From Acinetobacter piscicola (GTDB lineage Bacteria > Pseudomonadota > Gammaproteobacteria > Pseudomonadales > Moraxellaceae), in the NCBI RefSeq assembly GCF_002233755.1, contig NZ_NIFO01000023.1:1-64000 (forward strand): DNA of 64,000 bases. Reading direction: 5' to 3'. The notes under the pieces are model-generated. The model saw nothing but the letters and a program-made list of their open reading frames with translations, was not told the DNA's origin and did no database searches. Shown one piece after another: positions 55,470-64,000 of the stretch. Every line of letters starts with the position of its first letter. Positions within the stretch are counted from its first letter, which is position 1. The position numbers and the translations under genes were made by a program.

Positions 55470-57614
55470 TCACGACATAATTTGACCTTCTAAAATTATC
55501 CTTTGATTTAAACGTTGTAGTTGTAATAAAACGTGTCGCCATTTGAGTAAATGTGTTGCTAAGTTATTTTTAGCAAGATTGAACTTTAAACTATGTGCAA
55601 TAAAATCAAGACCTAAGTCTGAAAACTGCTGTGCAATATTTTGGATTTTATGTAAATCCTCTTGATCGAGCACAGCACGCCCCGTATTGGCATAAAACTC
55701 TAAAAGTGTTTGAATTTCGATGACTAAAAGATCAATTGCAGAATAGTTTTGATGGTTTTTCCATTGTTTCTTCTCGGCTAAAAGTTTTTCAAAACGGCCT
55801 GTGATTAATTCAGCTAATGTGCTTTTCTTTTGTATTGGATAATCATAGTCCAAACTAAATATTTTTAAGCCTTTTGCTGTGTCTAGAAATACGCTGCATG
55901 GGATCAATTGAATCGCTTGTGTTGTGGTATCGATACGGACAAAACTTGCGACAATTTTGTCATTTTGAATCAACTGGGTTAAATGTTTAATACGTGCACG
56001 ATATTCAGGTTCAATGGGCATGCATAATTTAACAGCAATACCTTGCTCATCGACCACACGATATTCAAAACTTTGTTCAAATTCATTTAAATCAGGTGCT
56101 GAAATACTTTTGTGGCGTAGTAATACATAACGAGACTTAGGTGGCTCTAAACTAGAGTGTGGTGTAATCAACGCCTGTAAGTCGTGCCATTTAGAAATAC
56201 CGATATTCAATTGATCAAGATCGGCTTTTGTAAGATCACTGACTAAACCTTTCTGTATAAAACGGGTGTCATTACTGGCACTGAATGACGTCTCTGAACT
56301 GGCTTTCGCATCGATCAATTCAAGTTGGTGCTGTAATACATAGCTTAGAGAACTTCCCCAAATTCCAGTTGCAGCTGCACTATGCATATCAAAAGTACGA
56401 TCTAAATGGTTGGCACGTGCTTGAGTAACTTCTTTGAGTTGATTTTGCTTGTTATCCCAAAAACATACGGTTAAGCCATGCGCACCACTTTCTGTATTCC
56501 ACCATTCACAACCAAGCGGAATCAGATGCTCAACCGTTTCTTGTTGATAATCACGCTGAACTGAACCACGTAATTTTGTCAGTGCTTTTGTTTGTAGTTC
56601 TGGAGCGAGGCGCTGAACTTCAGACAATGCCACTAAATACGCATATAAATATGCAATTTGATTAAAAATTTGTTGTTCTTCGATTTGGACATTATTTTCT
56701 AAAAACTGCTTCATGGAGCCATGCAAAGTACGTAATATACTTCCAAGTCTTGGCAAACTTTGTGCACGAGCCTGCATATTATAGATGTGCAGTGCCATCA
56801 CAGATTCTTTAGCAAGGTGCGAAAGTCCTTGTTGAATAAAGTTTTGACAAATGACTTTTAATTCATCAATAAACTCAAAATCATCGGCAGAAAGTTGGTG
56901 CTCTGAACCTTGTTCGTGTTGTGCTGTGTCAATTGACCATTGCCATGTTTCAGAGCTATTTTTAAGCCATAAATAAGCAATACAAGCTAAATGTCCTGCA
57001 ATTTTCTGTTTATCTGGAATATCCGAAAGTATGCCTTCAAAACCTGCTGTAGGGTAGAGCAGCACTTTGTTTGGGCTTAAATCGGTAAGGAAACTAATTT
57101 TTTCAGCTTGAATATCAAATGTACAAAGCATTTGATTGGATTGCCAATTTTGTACAAATTCATAAGCAAGGCGAACATTGGCTTTGCCGACTTTTTTTTG
57201 TATTTTGACATGATCAAATTCTAAAATAAGATCTAAAGCACTTTTTGTATTTTCAATAGCTTGTGATGCTGAAATATTTGTATTTTGATCTTGTAGCTCA
57301 TGCTGAGTGGTTTGCTCGATATCGTCAGTTTGTATAGTTGATTCGCTAAAAACAGCTGTATTGTCCTGAATCCATAAAATACTGCTTAAAATATGCTTAC
57401 AGCTACCTTGGACAGAGCAGTTACATGTGGCTTTGGTAATGCCTTCATTGGGCAATTTAACTTCACATTCTTCAACTTTTAATAACAGCTCAGTCCTATT
57501 TTGCGATAGCAATTCAACTTCAGCCAAAGCCTTGCGTGCTCGTCTTAATAAGCCTGCATTGCTGTGCATGGTGAGACTATCTTCATCATATTGCGTATAA
57601 ATTTGCCAACTCAT
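55470..57614 (-). CDS. SWIM zinc-finger protein (YehQ-like)
   Basis: This 714-residue protein has an N-terminal SWIM zinc finger: Cys64-N-Cys66-x5-Cys72-K-His74 (ATCNCSVQGSCKH), a motif for DNA or protein binding. The rest (about 120-714) is helical and lacks a known catalytic motif. The ATG at 57614 overlaps the VWA stop in ATGA and is favoured over an upstream in-frame start by this coupling and by the GAGGTG site. It corresponds to E. coli YehQ by domain and position. Confidence 0.9.
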   Translation of the reverse strand: MSWQIYTQYDEDSLTMHSNAGLLRRARKALAEVELLSQNRTELLLKVEECEVKLPNEGITKATCNCSVQGSCKHILSSILWIQDNTAVFSESTIQTDDIEQTTQHELQDQNTNISASQAIENTKSALDLILEFDHVKIQKKVGKANVRLAYEFVQNWQSNQMLCTFDIQAEKISFLTDLSPNKVLLYPTAGFEGILSDIPDKQKIAGHLACIAYLWLKNSSETWQWSIDTAQHEQGSEHQLSADDFEFIDELKVICQNFIQQGLSHLAKESVMALHIYNMQARAQSLPRLGSILRTLHGSMKQFLENNVQIEEQQIFNQIAYLYAYLVALSEVQRLAPELQTKALTKLRGSVQRDYQQETVEHLIPLGCEWWNTESGAHGLTVCFWDNKQNQLKEVTQARANHLDRTFDMHSAAATGIWGSSLSYVLQHQLELIDAKASSETSFSASNDTRFIQKGLVSDLTKADLDQLNIGISKWHDLQALITPHSSLEPPKSRYVLLRHKSISAPDLNEFEQSFEYRVVDEQGIAVKLCMPIEPEYRARIKHLTQLIQNDKIVASFVRIDTTTQAIQLIPCSVFLDTAKGLKIFSLDYDYPIQKKSTLAELITGRFEKLLAEKKQWKNHQNYSAIDLLVIEIQTLLEFYANTGRAVLDQEDLHKIQNIAQQFSDLGLDFIAHSLKFNLAKNNLATHLLKWRHVLLQLQRLNQRIILEGQIMS

Positions 57615-58807
57615 TGCATCACCTCTGCAAACCATGTTGCTAAATGCTCTGGTGTCATGGCAGCGATTTGCATTCCACGTTCTTGAAGTTTTTGTGCCAT
57701 ATTCATGTCATAGACTGGGTTTGCAGCTTGATCCAATGCAGCAAGTCCTAAAAGTTTGCAGCCTTGTTGGTTAAGTTGACTGATCGTATTCAACATGTGT
57801 TGAACGGATGCACCTTCTTCAAAATCACTGATTAAAACCAAAATACTACGATTCGGTTGTTTGATTTTGCTTTGACAATATTGCAAGGCTTGTCCGATAT
57901 TGGTTCCACCGCCCAATTGTATGGTCAATAAAACTTCGACAGGATCATGTGCTAAATGACTCAAATCCACAATTTGCGTATCAAATAACACAAGGCTGAT
58001 ATTGACCGCAGGCAGTGCCGCTAAAATACTGGCACAAACAGCGGCATACATAACTGAATCAAGCATCGAGCCACTTTGGTCAACGCATAACACAATTTCC
58101 CAAGGCAAATGTTTTTGGACACGTGCATTAAAATAAGGGGTTTGAATAATCAGTTTTTGTAATTCAGGCTGATAGTTCTTGAGATTGGCTTGAATGGTTT
58201 TTTTCCAGTCAAAATTCTGTGCTTGTTTGATATGCGAACGTTTAAAACGATTTCGACGACCTTGTAATGCTTGTAAAAATTGCGAACGGACTTTTTGCAG
58301 TAACTCTTCTACGACTTTTTGAATCAACTCTCGAATTGCATCTTTCATCTCATTGCTTAAACGTCCTCGCATACTCAGCAATGCTTTCGCGATTGCAGGA
58401 TTGGGTTCAAGTTGTCGCACATGCTCTGGATTTTTGAGTAATTCTGTCAATTGATAACGTTCGATTGCTTGTTTTTGCATGCGCTCAAATGTTGATTTGG
58501 GAAAAAGTTTTCGACTTTGATTGAGCCAATTGATGGCATTGAGTTGAGATGCTTCTAAGCCACCATGTCTATTTTTACCTTGTTCGATGCCACGACGCTT
58601 ATATTCATTTTGATATAAATAATCCAGATTACGTTCAAGCTTTAATTGGTCACCAGATAAGGTCGCAGCAGATAAGTTTTGATCTGCATAACGACCTAAC
58701 ATTAAGCGCCAACGCCGAGCTTGATCCATTTGATCAAGTGCTGTTGAGGGAGCATTGTCTCTATTTTTATTTTCAAAATTGTTTTGATCAGGAAGCAATT
58801 CACTCAT
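57611..58807 (-). CDS. von Willebrand factor A protein (YehP-like)
   Basis: This 398-residue protein has a helical N-terminal half and a VWA domain in the second half. The metal-binding MIDAS is intact: Asp243-Q-S-G-S-M248, the Thr in GGGTNIGQAL and the Asp in LVLISDFEEG. VWA proteins paired with MoxR ATPases act as adaptors that are remodelled or inserted. The start AAGGAGCAGACA-ATG overlaps the DUF5682 stop by 8 bases. E. coli YehP is the counterpart. Confidence 0.92.
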   Translation of the reverse strand: MSELLPDQNNFENKNRDNAPSTALDQMDQARRWRLMLGRYADQNLSAATLSGDQLKLERNLDYLYQNEYKRRGIEQGKNRHGGLEASQLNAINWLNQSRKLFPKSTFERMQKQAIERYQLTELLKNPEHVRQLEPNPAIAKALLSMRGRLSNEMKDAIRELIQKVVEELLQKVRSQFLQALQGRRNRFKRSHIKQAQNFDWKKTIQANLKNYQPELQKLIIQTPYFNARVQKHLPWEIVLCVDQSGSMLDSVMYAAVCASILAALPAVNISLVLFDTQIVDLSHLAHDPVEVLLTIQLGGGTNIGQALQYCQSKIKQPNRSILVLISDFEEGASVQHMLNTISQLNQQGCKLLGLAALDQAANPVYDMNMAQKLQERGMQIAAMTPEHLATWFAEVMQ

Positions 58808-61454
58808 TGTCTGCTCCTTGTGAATCTTGAATATGTTGATTGACCTTAGCTTTAGAATAGCTATCGTTTGAGCTTTCCAGTAGCCATTGATTTAAATGGT
58901 CATATTCAAATAATGCACGTAATTGTTGATTAAGCTGAACGCCCTGTAATAGATCTTTTTCACCAATATGATTGAGCACTTGATCTAAAATCGCTTCATC
59001 ACCCAATCCTGTCATTTGAGCAATGATTTTAGACACTTTACTGCTTTGTTTTGGTGTAAGTTGACTGAAGATATAACGCATATCTGGTAGGATTTGGATA
59101 AAAGTCTCTTCTGACCAATGCGTAACCAGTTGATATAAGGCATCAATTGCAACTTTGGATTGCACAAAGATTTCAGGTGCGATAAAGAACATTCCATGTA
59201 AATATTGCACAGATTCTTCAGATTCACTGCCGATTGCAAAGGCGAGTTTAAGCTGCTGTTGCAATTGATTTTGTTCAATTCGATGATCTAAAAATTGTAA
59301 AACATGAATTGCGCCTTTGAGTTGATTCAGGTGAAACGCATTGATTTTATTCACATCAATTTGTGCATACATCAAATCTAATAAATTTAAATTGTGTGTA
59401 TCGAATATTGGGTGATTGAACGGAATCGCATGCTGTTTTAGATTTAAAATTAATTCGTGTAAGGTTTTGAGATTTTTTAAATTGCCTTCAATTTTTTCTT
59501 CATGTGTATCGTACAGTTGATCCAATAGAAAGCAGGCTTGATACACAGCAAAATTTAAACTATGCGCAACAGTATGTTCAGGTAGATTTAACAACTTTCG
59601 AGCATGCCATAAATAATAAAGTTGTTGCGCTGCACCAATCACCGAAGCCAAATTTTGATCTGTTTCAAGATAACCATCCAGTTGTTGATTGAGTAATTGT
59701 AAATGCTGTTTTAAACCTAAACGACAGGCTAAAGCCAACAATTTTGCCGTTTCATATGCAGATTGACCAAGACCATTCTGTTCATTTTCTTGTTGTAATT
59801 TAATGATTTTTAGCAGGGCAATCTGTTCAAGTTGATTGCCCATTTCAGCCAACTCAATCAAACGTGCTTCTACACTTGGTGTCCATGCATAGCGCCATTC
59901 TTCAAACAACAAATCCAAACTTGCACCATGCACAAAATCTGGCCCTGAGAGTCGCTGTGCAAAGTGACAATCGACAAACTCCAGTAAATGCAGATATTGG
60001 CTAATATTTTGGTGTAATGGCTTACGGTAAATATCCAGTTTGCGATTGCGTAAAATCGTATCATTTAGATTAAAACGAAAATCTTTAATTTGTTGATAGG
60101 TATTCTGTAAAAGTGCAGGACTATGTTGATGACTTGCGACTTTTCCAAGTTGTTGACCACTTAAGAATTTGAAAATACAGCTAAACAAATGATGCTGACC
60201 ATCTTCAATTTCACCCTTAATTAAAGCCGCTTGCAAGGCATCTAATAGGTCATAACGACTCGGTTGATAATGTCCTCGGAGCATTGCCAATTGCCAAGCC
60301 AATTCAGCAGTATTTTTTAAGGCAATATAGGGGGTGACTTCTAAGGCTTGTTCTTGCGCTAAAAAATGACAGAGATCGTTTAAATATTGGAAAAAATTGA
60401 GCTGAATTTGTTCAGATGTTTGGGGAGCGTTTTGATTTAAATTTTGCCAAATATTTTGATAATAAGCAGGTGAGGGCATGCCTGATGCATAACCATTTAA
60501 AGCATCTAAACGATCAAAGCTATAACGAATTAACCATGCCTGTTCTTGCCAGTTTTGTTTTTGATCTTTGACAATAAAACGTTCAGCTTTTTGAGAATTA
60601 GCTAAGTTTTCAACTAATGCAAGGGTGTGAAAACCGCCTGTAACCACTAAAATTTTATGATCAGGGTGAGTGGTGTCCTGAATGCAATTCCACATGACAT
60701 CTTCACGGTGCAATGAAGCTTCCTGCAACAGCACATCTTTTTCATAATCTAATCGTGCTAAAGAACACCATGCAAAAACATCATCAAAAAAGATATTAGG
60801 TTTGGCTAAAGATTCAGTTTGTTGCAGTTCGAACAAATGATCCCAAAGTTCATCATGATTTCGACAGTGCATTTTCAAAGCCAGTTCTTGAATATACTGA
60901 CTATGTGCAAAATAACGCTCAGACATGAGGCTTTTTTGTTGCCAGTCCAAATCAGGTTGTTCAGTTTTCAATGCGCTTTGTTTTGTCCATGCTAAGTCAA
61001 TAAATTTAACGTTTGCTTGAATGTTTTTAGCCTGTTGAATTGCAACCCACTCTGGTGAATATTCACAAAATGGAAAATAGGCTGAAAATAATTCGGGCAG
61101 CGCTTCGGCTTCATTTTCATCATCTTGCTTGTTTTTTTGTTTTGAAGATGCTTTGGAATTTAGGGATTGTTTATGTAGAGATTGGGCTTGCGCAAAAATC
61201 GCAATAGGTGGTTGCGTTTCTATATCTTGTAGGCTTTCGATTAAAAATTCAAAGCTTGTTGGTGCTTCAATTAAAATATGGGTGGGTTGTATTTCAGCAA
61301 TATATTTTTTTAACGCATAGGCGCAAGCAGGACTGTGGTGGCGAATCGGTGCAAAATAAATATTTTGATCTGCCAACATTTGTTTGAGCTGAAATGCCTG
61401 CTTTAATCTTGCTGGCATTTCATCAAGTACATCATTTTGAGCCTGTTGTTGCAT
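58800..61454 (-). CDS. DUF5682 protein (YehM-like)
   Basis: This 884-residue cytoplasmic protein belongs to the DUF5682 family. The N-terminal part has ALKKYIAEIQPTHILIEAPT preceded by YFAPIRHHSPACAY, and further on LVVTGGFHTLALVEN. These (His-rich start, acidic I-E-A-P, late G-G-F-H) recall the TIKI/EreA/ChaN-like fold of metal-dependent hydrolases; this link is inferred. The C-terminal part is helical. The ATG at 61454 lies 2 bases after the ATPase stop. E. coli YehM is the counterpart. Confidence 0.88.
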   Translation of the reverse strand: MQQQAQNDVLDEMPARLKQAFQLKQMLADQNIYFAPIRHHSPACAYALKKYIAEIQPTHILIEAPTSFEFLIESLQDIETQPPIAIFAQAQSLHKQSLNSKASSKQKNKQDDENEAEALPELFSAYFPFCEYSPEWVAIQQAKNIQANVKFIDLAWTKQSALKTEQPDLDWQQKSLMSERYFAHSQYIQELALKMHCRNHDELWDHLFELQQTESLAKPNIFFDDVFAWCSLARLDYEKDVLLQEASLHREDVMWNCIQDTTHPDHKILVVTGGFHTLALVENLANSQKAERFIVKDQKQNWQEQAWLIRYSFDRLDALNGYASGMPSPAYYQNIWQNLNQNAPQTSEQIQLNFFQYLNDLCHFLAQEQALEVTPYIALKNTAELAWQLAMLRGHYQPSRYDLLDALQAALIKGEIEDGQHHLFSCIFKFLSGQQLGKVASHQHSPALLQNTYQQIKDFRFNLNDTILRNRKLDIYRKPLHQNISQYLHLLEFVDCHFAQRLSGPDFVHGASLDLLFEEWRYAWTPSVEARLIELAEMGNQLEQIALLKIIKLQQENEQNGLGQSAYETAKLLALACRLGLKQHLQLLNQQLDGYLETDQNLASVIGAAQQLYYLWHARKLLNLPEHTVAHSLNFAVYQACFLLDQLYDTHEEKIEGNLKNLKTLHELILNLKQHAIPFNHPIFDTHNLNLLDLMYAQIDVNKINAFHLNQLKGAIHVLQFLDHRIEQNQLQQQLKLAFAIGSESEESVQYLHGMFFIAPEIFVQSKVAIDALYQLVTHWSEETFIQILPDMRYIFSQLTPKQSSKVSKIIAQMTGLGDEAILDQVLNHIGEKDLLQGVQLNQQLRALFEYDHLNQWLLESSNDSYSKAKVNQHIQDSQGADNE

Positions 61455-61456
61455 GA

Positions 61457-62563
61457 TCAAAACTCACGACTTGCATCAAAAAAAGCTTTCCAATCGGCAT
61501 CTTTGCGCGCGCGTTCTTTAGCGACTGTGTCAAGATAATATCGCATGCGTTTGGCATCATCAGGATTGTCTTTAAAAACTACACCAATCAACTGTTGCGC
61601 AATATGATCTGCTTTTAATTTACCATCACTCAAATAAATCGCTTGTAGACTCGCTGCATGTGCAATATTGACAGCTTCCGCAGTAGACATCACGGCATCA
61701 GGTGTTTTTAACGTTGCACCTTGTAAGCTTTGTCCAGTCCTGAGTTCATTAAACACAGTGACTAGAAGTTCAATCACCTCTGGGCGAATTTGGATTTCAC
61801 TGTATAAATGAGCAAGTTGTTGTTTCAGCTGTAATCCAACCAGTTCAATCTCAAACTGACGATCACGGATTGGCTTGACTGTTTCAAAGTTAAAACGACG
61901 TTTGAGTGCTGCGGACATTTCATGTACGCCGCGGTCTCTTAAGTTGGCTGTAGCAATGATGTTAAAGCCTTGTGTTGCCTGCAAACTAAAGTCTTGTCCC
62001 ATTTCAGGGATCATCATTTGTTTCTCAGAGAGTAAGGATACAAGTACATCTTGAATTTCAGGCGGGCAACGAGTGATTTCTTCAAAGCGTGCCAGTTGTC
62101 CATTTTTCATAGCGTGAAATAAAGGCGAGGGGATTAACGACTTATCAGTCGGGCCTTCCGATAAAAGCAATGCATAATTCCATGAGTATTTAATATGGTC
62201 TTCTGTTGTACCTGCTGTACCTTGAATGGTGAGTTGAGAGTTTCCAGAGATTGCAGCACTGAATAATTCAGAAAGCATGGATTTAGCAGTACCCGGTTCG
62301 CCCACTAACATCAAGCCTTGATTGCCCATCAAGGTGACTAAAGCGCGATCTACCAATGCATCATCGCCATAAAATTTCTTTTGAATATCTAATTTAGAAT
62401 CACCTAATATGAAAGAACGTACTGCATAAGCAGAAAGTTGCCATCCTGCTGGTTTTCTATGCTGATCTTGTTCTTTTAAACGTGAAAATTCAGCTTGATA
62501 TTTTTGCTCAGAAGTTTGTTTTATCTGTGTACGAATATTTTCTATCATTGTAAGTAAATTCAA
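61457..62563 (-). CDS. MoxR-type AAA+ ATPase (YehL-like)
   Basis: This 368-residue protein is an AAA+ ATPase of the MoxR group. Walker A is GEPGTAKS at residues 88-95. At the Walker B site the usual D-E is E-E in LARFEEITRCPPEIQDVLVSLL. Sensor 1 is FNIIATANLRDRGVHEMSAALKRRFNF with the arginine finger. MoxR ATPases act as chaperones with VWA partners. It is first in the operon, with a promoter candidate just upstream. E. coli YehL is the counterpart. Confidence 0.92.
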   Translation of the reverse strand: MNLLTMIENIRTQIKQTSEQKYQAEFSRLKEQDQHRKPAGWQLSAYAVRSFILGDSKLDIQKKFYGDDALVDRALVTLMGNQGLMLVGEPGTAKSMLSELFSAAISGNSQLTIQGTAGTTEDHIKYSWNYALLLSEGPTDKSLIPSPLFHAMKNGQLARFEEITRCPPEIQDVLVSLLSEKQMMIPEMGQDFSLQATQGFNIIATANLRDRGVHEMSAALKRRFNFETVKPIRDRQFEIELVGLQLKQQLAHLYSEIQIRPEVIELLVTVFNELRTGQSLQGATLKTPDAVMSTAEAVNIAHAASLQAIYLSDGKLKADHIAQQLIGVVFKDNPDDAKRMRYYLDTVAKERARKDADWKAFFDASREF

Positions 62564-62582
62564 AAAACTAAAGACTAAATTG

Positions 62583-62610
62583 ATCTTAATTAATAAAAAT
62601 ACAAATGCAA
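62583..62610 (-). promoter_or_regulatory. Candidate promoter of the MoxR-VWA-SWIM operon
   Basis: On the minus strand TTGCAT (62610-62605) and TAAGAT (62588-62583) are 16 bases apart, about 20 bases before the ATPase start codon. Confidence 0.4.
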
Positions 62611-62648
62611 AGTTAGTATTTACGCTACTGCGACAAATTGTGTCACAA

Positions 62649-62676
62649 AGAACAACAGTAAAAGAACAACAGTAAA
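62649..62676 (+). repeat. 14-bp tandem duplication
   Basis: AGAACAACAGTAAA occurs twice in direct succession (62649-62662, 62663-62676) in the divergent promoter area. A repeated binding site or slippage product is possible. Confidence 0.7.
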
Positions 62677-62783
62677 TGTTTTAAATTTTTACTTCTTTAA
62701 CGAATCAAAACAGATTACAGTTGAGAACGAGTGCAACAATACCGATTATCTTGAAAGAAATATAAATGGGTGAGCAAAAGATT

Positions 62784-64000
62784 ATGTCTGATTCGAATAA
62801 TAAACAACGTGGTGGTTTGATCTCTAACGCTTTTGGTATGGCGAAGAAGCTCAGTGAAACAGGGCTAGATATGATCAACCACGTTGCACCAGGTTCGGTA
62901 AATAAATTAGTTCAAAATCCTAAAGATGCAAAAGTGATTCAAGGTTCAGCCAAAGAAAAAACTGCATTTGAACCAAAAAAATACGAAAATCCTCAACAAA
63001 TGATGCGTGAACATTTACCCAATGTGACGGGTAAATTATTAGGTAAACACTATAAAAAAATTAACAATGTAGCTTCATTTATTTCACCAGATTTAAACGA
63101 TAAGTTGTCTGATTATTTATTCGATAAACTGAATGATTTTGTTTCTGAGTGGAGTTCTGTAGAGGCTTTATTAAAAGAAGTCGGTGCAAAGAACTTGTCT
63201 GAACTTGCCAAAGATCCTGCACGTTCACAACGTATTAGCATGGCAATTGCCAATCAAAATAAAATTATTGCTGCGATTCAAGGCACTTTAACAGGTGCTA
63301 TTGGCGGCGTAGGGGCAATTATTGATGTTCCAACCTCACTTGCACTTGCGCTAAGAAGTATTTATCAAACAGGTCGGGCACATGGTTTTGAGTTAAATAT
63401 TCAAGATCAGAATGTTGTTGAATATATTTTCAAGCAAATTGATTTAGGCTCAGTTGCGGAAAAACAAGCTTTGATGGCAGCAATTCGTGCATTTACTGGC
63501 GTGATGGAAACACATAACGTCAATCAGTTGCAGCAACTTCTAGGTTCTGGTAATGATATTGAACTGCTTAAAAAGTGGATTGCCAATGATGATGGTTCAT
63601 TTAAGTTGAATTGGATGAATAACTTACCGCAATTAGGATTGCTTTCAAAATTAACGCCATTGGCTACGATGGGAATAAGTGCCGTTTACAGTTGGAAATT
63701 GGTTGAAGATGCGACTGATCAGGCGGAGCTTGTTTTTTCAGGTGCACAAAATTATTTATTACAACATTCGGATGCACAAATAAGTGTCTTAGACGCTTAT
63801 GAGAAATCTGTACAATTGTTATCTCAAGCCAGTCCTTTATTGTTAAATGATATTTCTGAGCAAGGCCATCATCAAAATCAGCATGCAGAGCTGGACTCAA
63901 TTGATGAATCAGTACAAACATCGAATGAGAATGACAGCATTAAACAAGTTGCAGTCAAAGTAAAAACAACAGCAACTGAACAAAAGTCACAAATTGAACA
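62784..64000 (+). CDS. EcsC-family protein, cut by the window edge
   Basis: The reading frame is open to the last base, so at least 405 residues are present and the end is missing. It has the EcsC family features: a central hydrophobic helical pair in NKIIAAIQGTLTGAIGGVGAIIDVPTSLALALRSIYQTG (about residues 160-200). The name comes from Bacillus EcsC, whose function is unclear. The C-terminal part seen is Gln/Asp/Ser-rich. The ATG at 62784 is preferred over an in-frame ATG at 62766, but neither has a strong ribosome site. It is divergent from the AAA operon. Confidence 0.82.
   Translation, partial: MSDSNNKQRGGLISNAFGMAKKLSETGLDMINHVAPGSVNKLVQNPKDAKVIQGSAKEKTAFEPKKYENPQQMMREHLPNVTGKLLGKHYKKINNVASFISPDLNDKLSDYLFDKLNDFVSEWSSVEALLKEVGAKNLSELAKDPARSQRISMAIANQNKIIAAIQGTLTGAIGGVGAIIDVPTSLALALRSIYQTGRAHGFELNIQDQNVVEYIFKQIDLGSVAEKQALMAAIRAFTGVMETHNVNQLQQLLGSGNDIELLKKWIANDDGSFKLNWMNNLPQLGLLSKLTPLATMGISAVYSWKLVEDATDQAELVFSGAQNYLLQHSDAQISVLDAYEKSVQLLSQASPLLLNDISEQGHHQNQHAELDSIDESVQTSNENDSIKQVAVKVKTTATEQKSQIE

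Noticed and set aside
51519..62563. Type VI secretion or restriction system
   Set aside because: No Hcp, VgrG, VipA/B, helicase or methyltransferase is present; the domains match the yeh-type group.

Overview
The window looks like a chromosomal segment of an Acinetobacter species (Gammaproteobacteria, Moraxellaceae). The DNA is AT-rich, the proteins resemble that genus throughout, and two gene groups are typical of it: murA-hisG-hisD-hisC, and the fil locus (filA to filF). I see no rRNA, tRNA, CRISPR array, prophage or complete insertion sequence. The genus call rests on recognition of the proteins, not on a search.

Layout. 1-1.2 kb: a secreted protein with three TonB-C-like repeats. 1.4-4.7 kb: a minus-strand glutamate/aspartate ABC transporter operon (gltI-J-K-L), with a readable promoter and a palindrome inside it. 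5.2-12.7 kb: rpoN, hpf, an ibaG/bolA-like gene, murA, and hisG, hisD, hisC, with a SnoaL-like gene inserted on the other strand; pabB converges on hisC. 14.3-22.6 kb: the fil locus, encoding an abundant-looking secreted protein (FilA), a stand-alone C39 peptidase (FilB), outer-membrane proteins (FilC, FilD), FilE and lipoprotein FilF. 22.7-33 kb: housekeeping genes (two NUDIX hydrolases, a gamma carbonic anhydrase-like protein, tsaB, uppP, rsmJ, a membrane-anchored C13 peptidase, fghA, yjgN, an M48 protease, rpe), ending in five DnaA-box-like repeats with an exact 12-bp period. 33.2-36.8 kb: a copper-resistance operon. 36.9-40.1 kb: a guanidine-II riboswitch with its guanidine exporter, the remains of a second exporter copy, ogt, and unassigned genes. 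40.4-40.7 kb: a MITE-like element with terminal inverted repeats and an 8-bp target duplication. 40.7-43 kb: thiD, a HAD phosphatase and a Spo0M-like gene. 43.1-48.2 kb: a D-alanine catabolic group (lrp-type regulator, dadA, alr/dadX, ridA, cycA-like permease), with repeated motifs in the divergent promoter. 48.3-51.2 kb: an acyltransferase, hemJ and fabB.

51.5-62.6 kb is the most unusual block. It is a tightly packed minus-strand run encoding a MoxR-type AAA+ ATPase, a DUF5682 protein, a von Willebrand A protein and a SWIM zinc-finger protein, followed by a giant DUF4132 protein. This gene content matches the poorly understood E. coli yehL-yehM-yehP-yehQ plus yehI/molR group. The first four genes overlap or lie 2 bases apart, which suggests one complex built around an AAA+ ATPase and its VWA partner. 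A divergent EcsC-family gene runs off the right edge.

The best regulatory discoveries are the guanidine-II riboswitch, whose arms are perfectly complementary to the Shine-Dalgarno region of the exporter gene, the operator-like palindrome in the gltI promoter, and repeated sites upstream of dadA.
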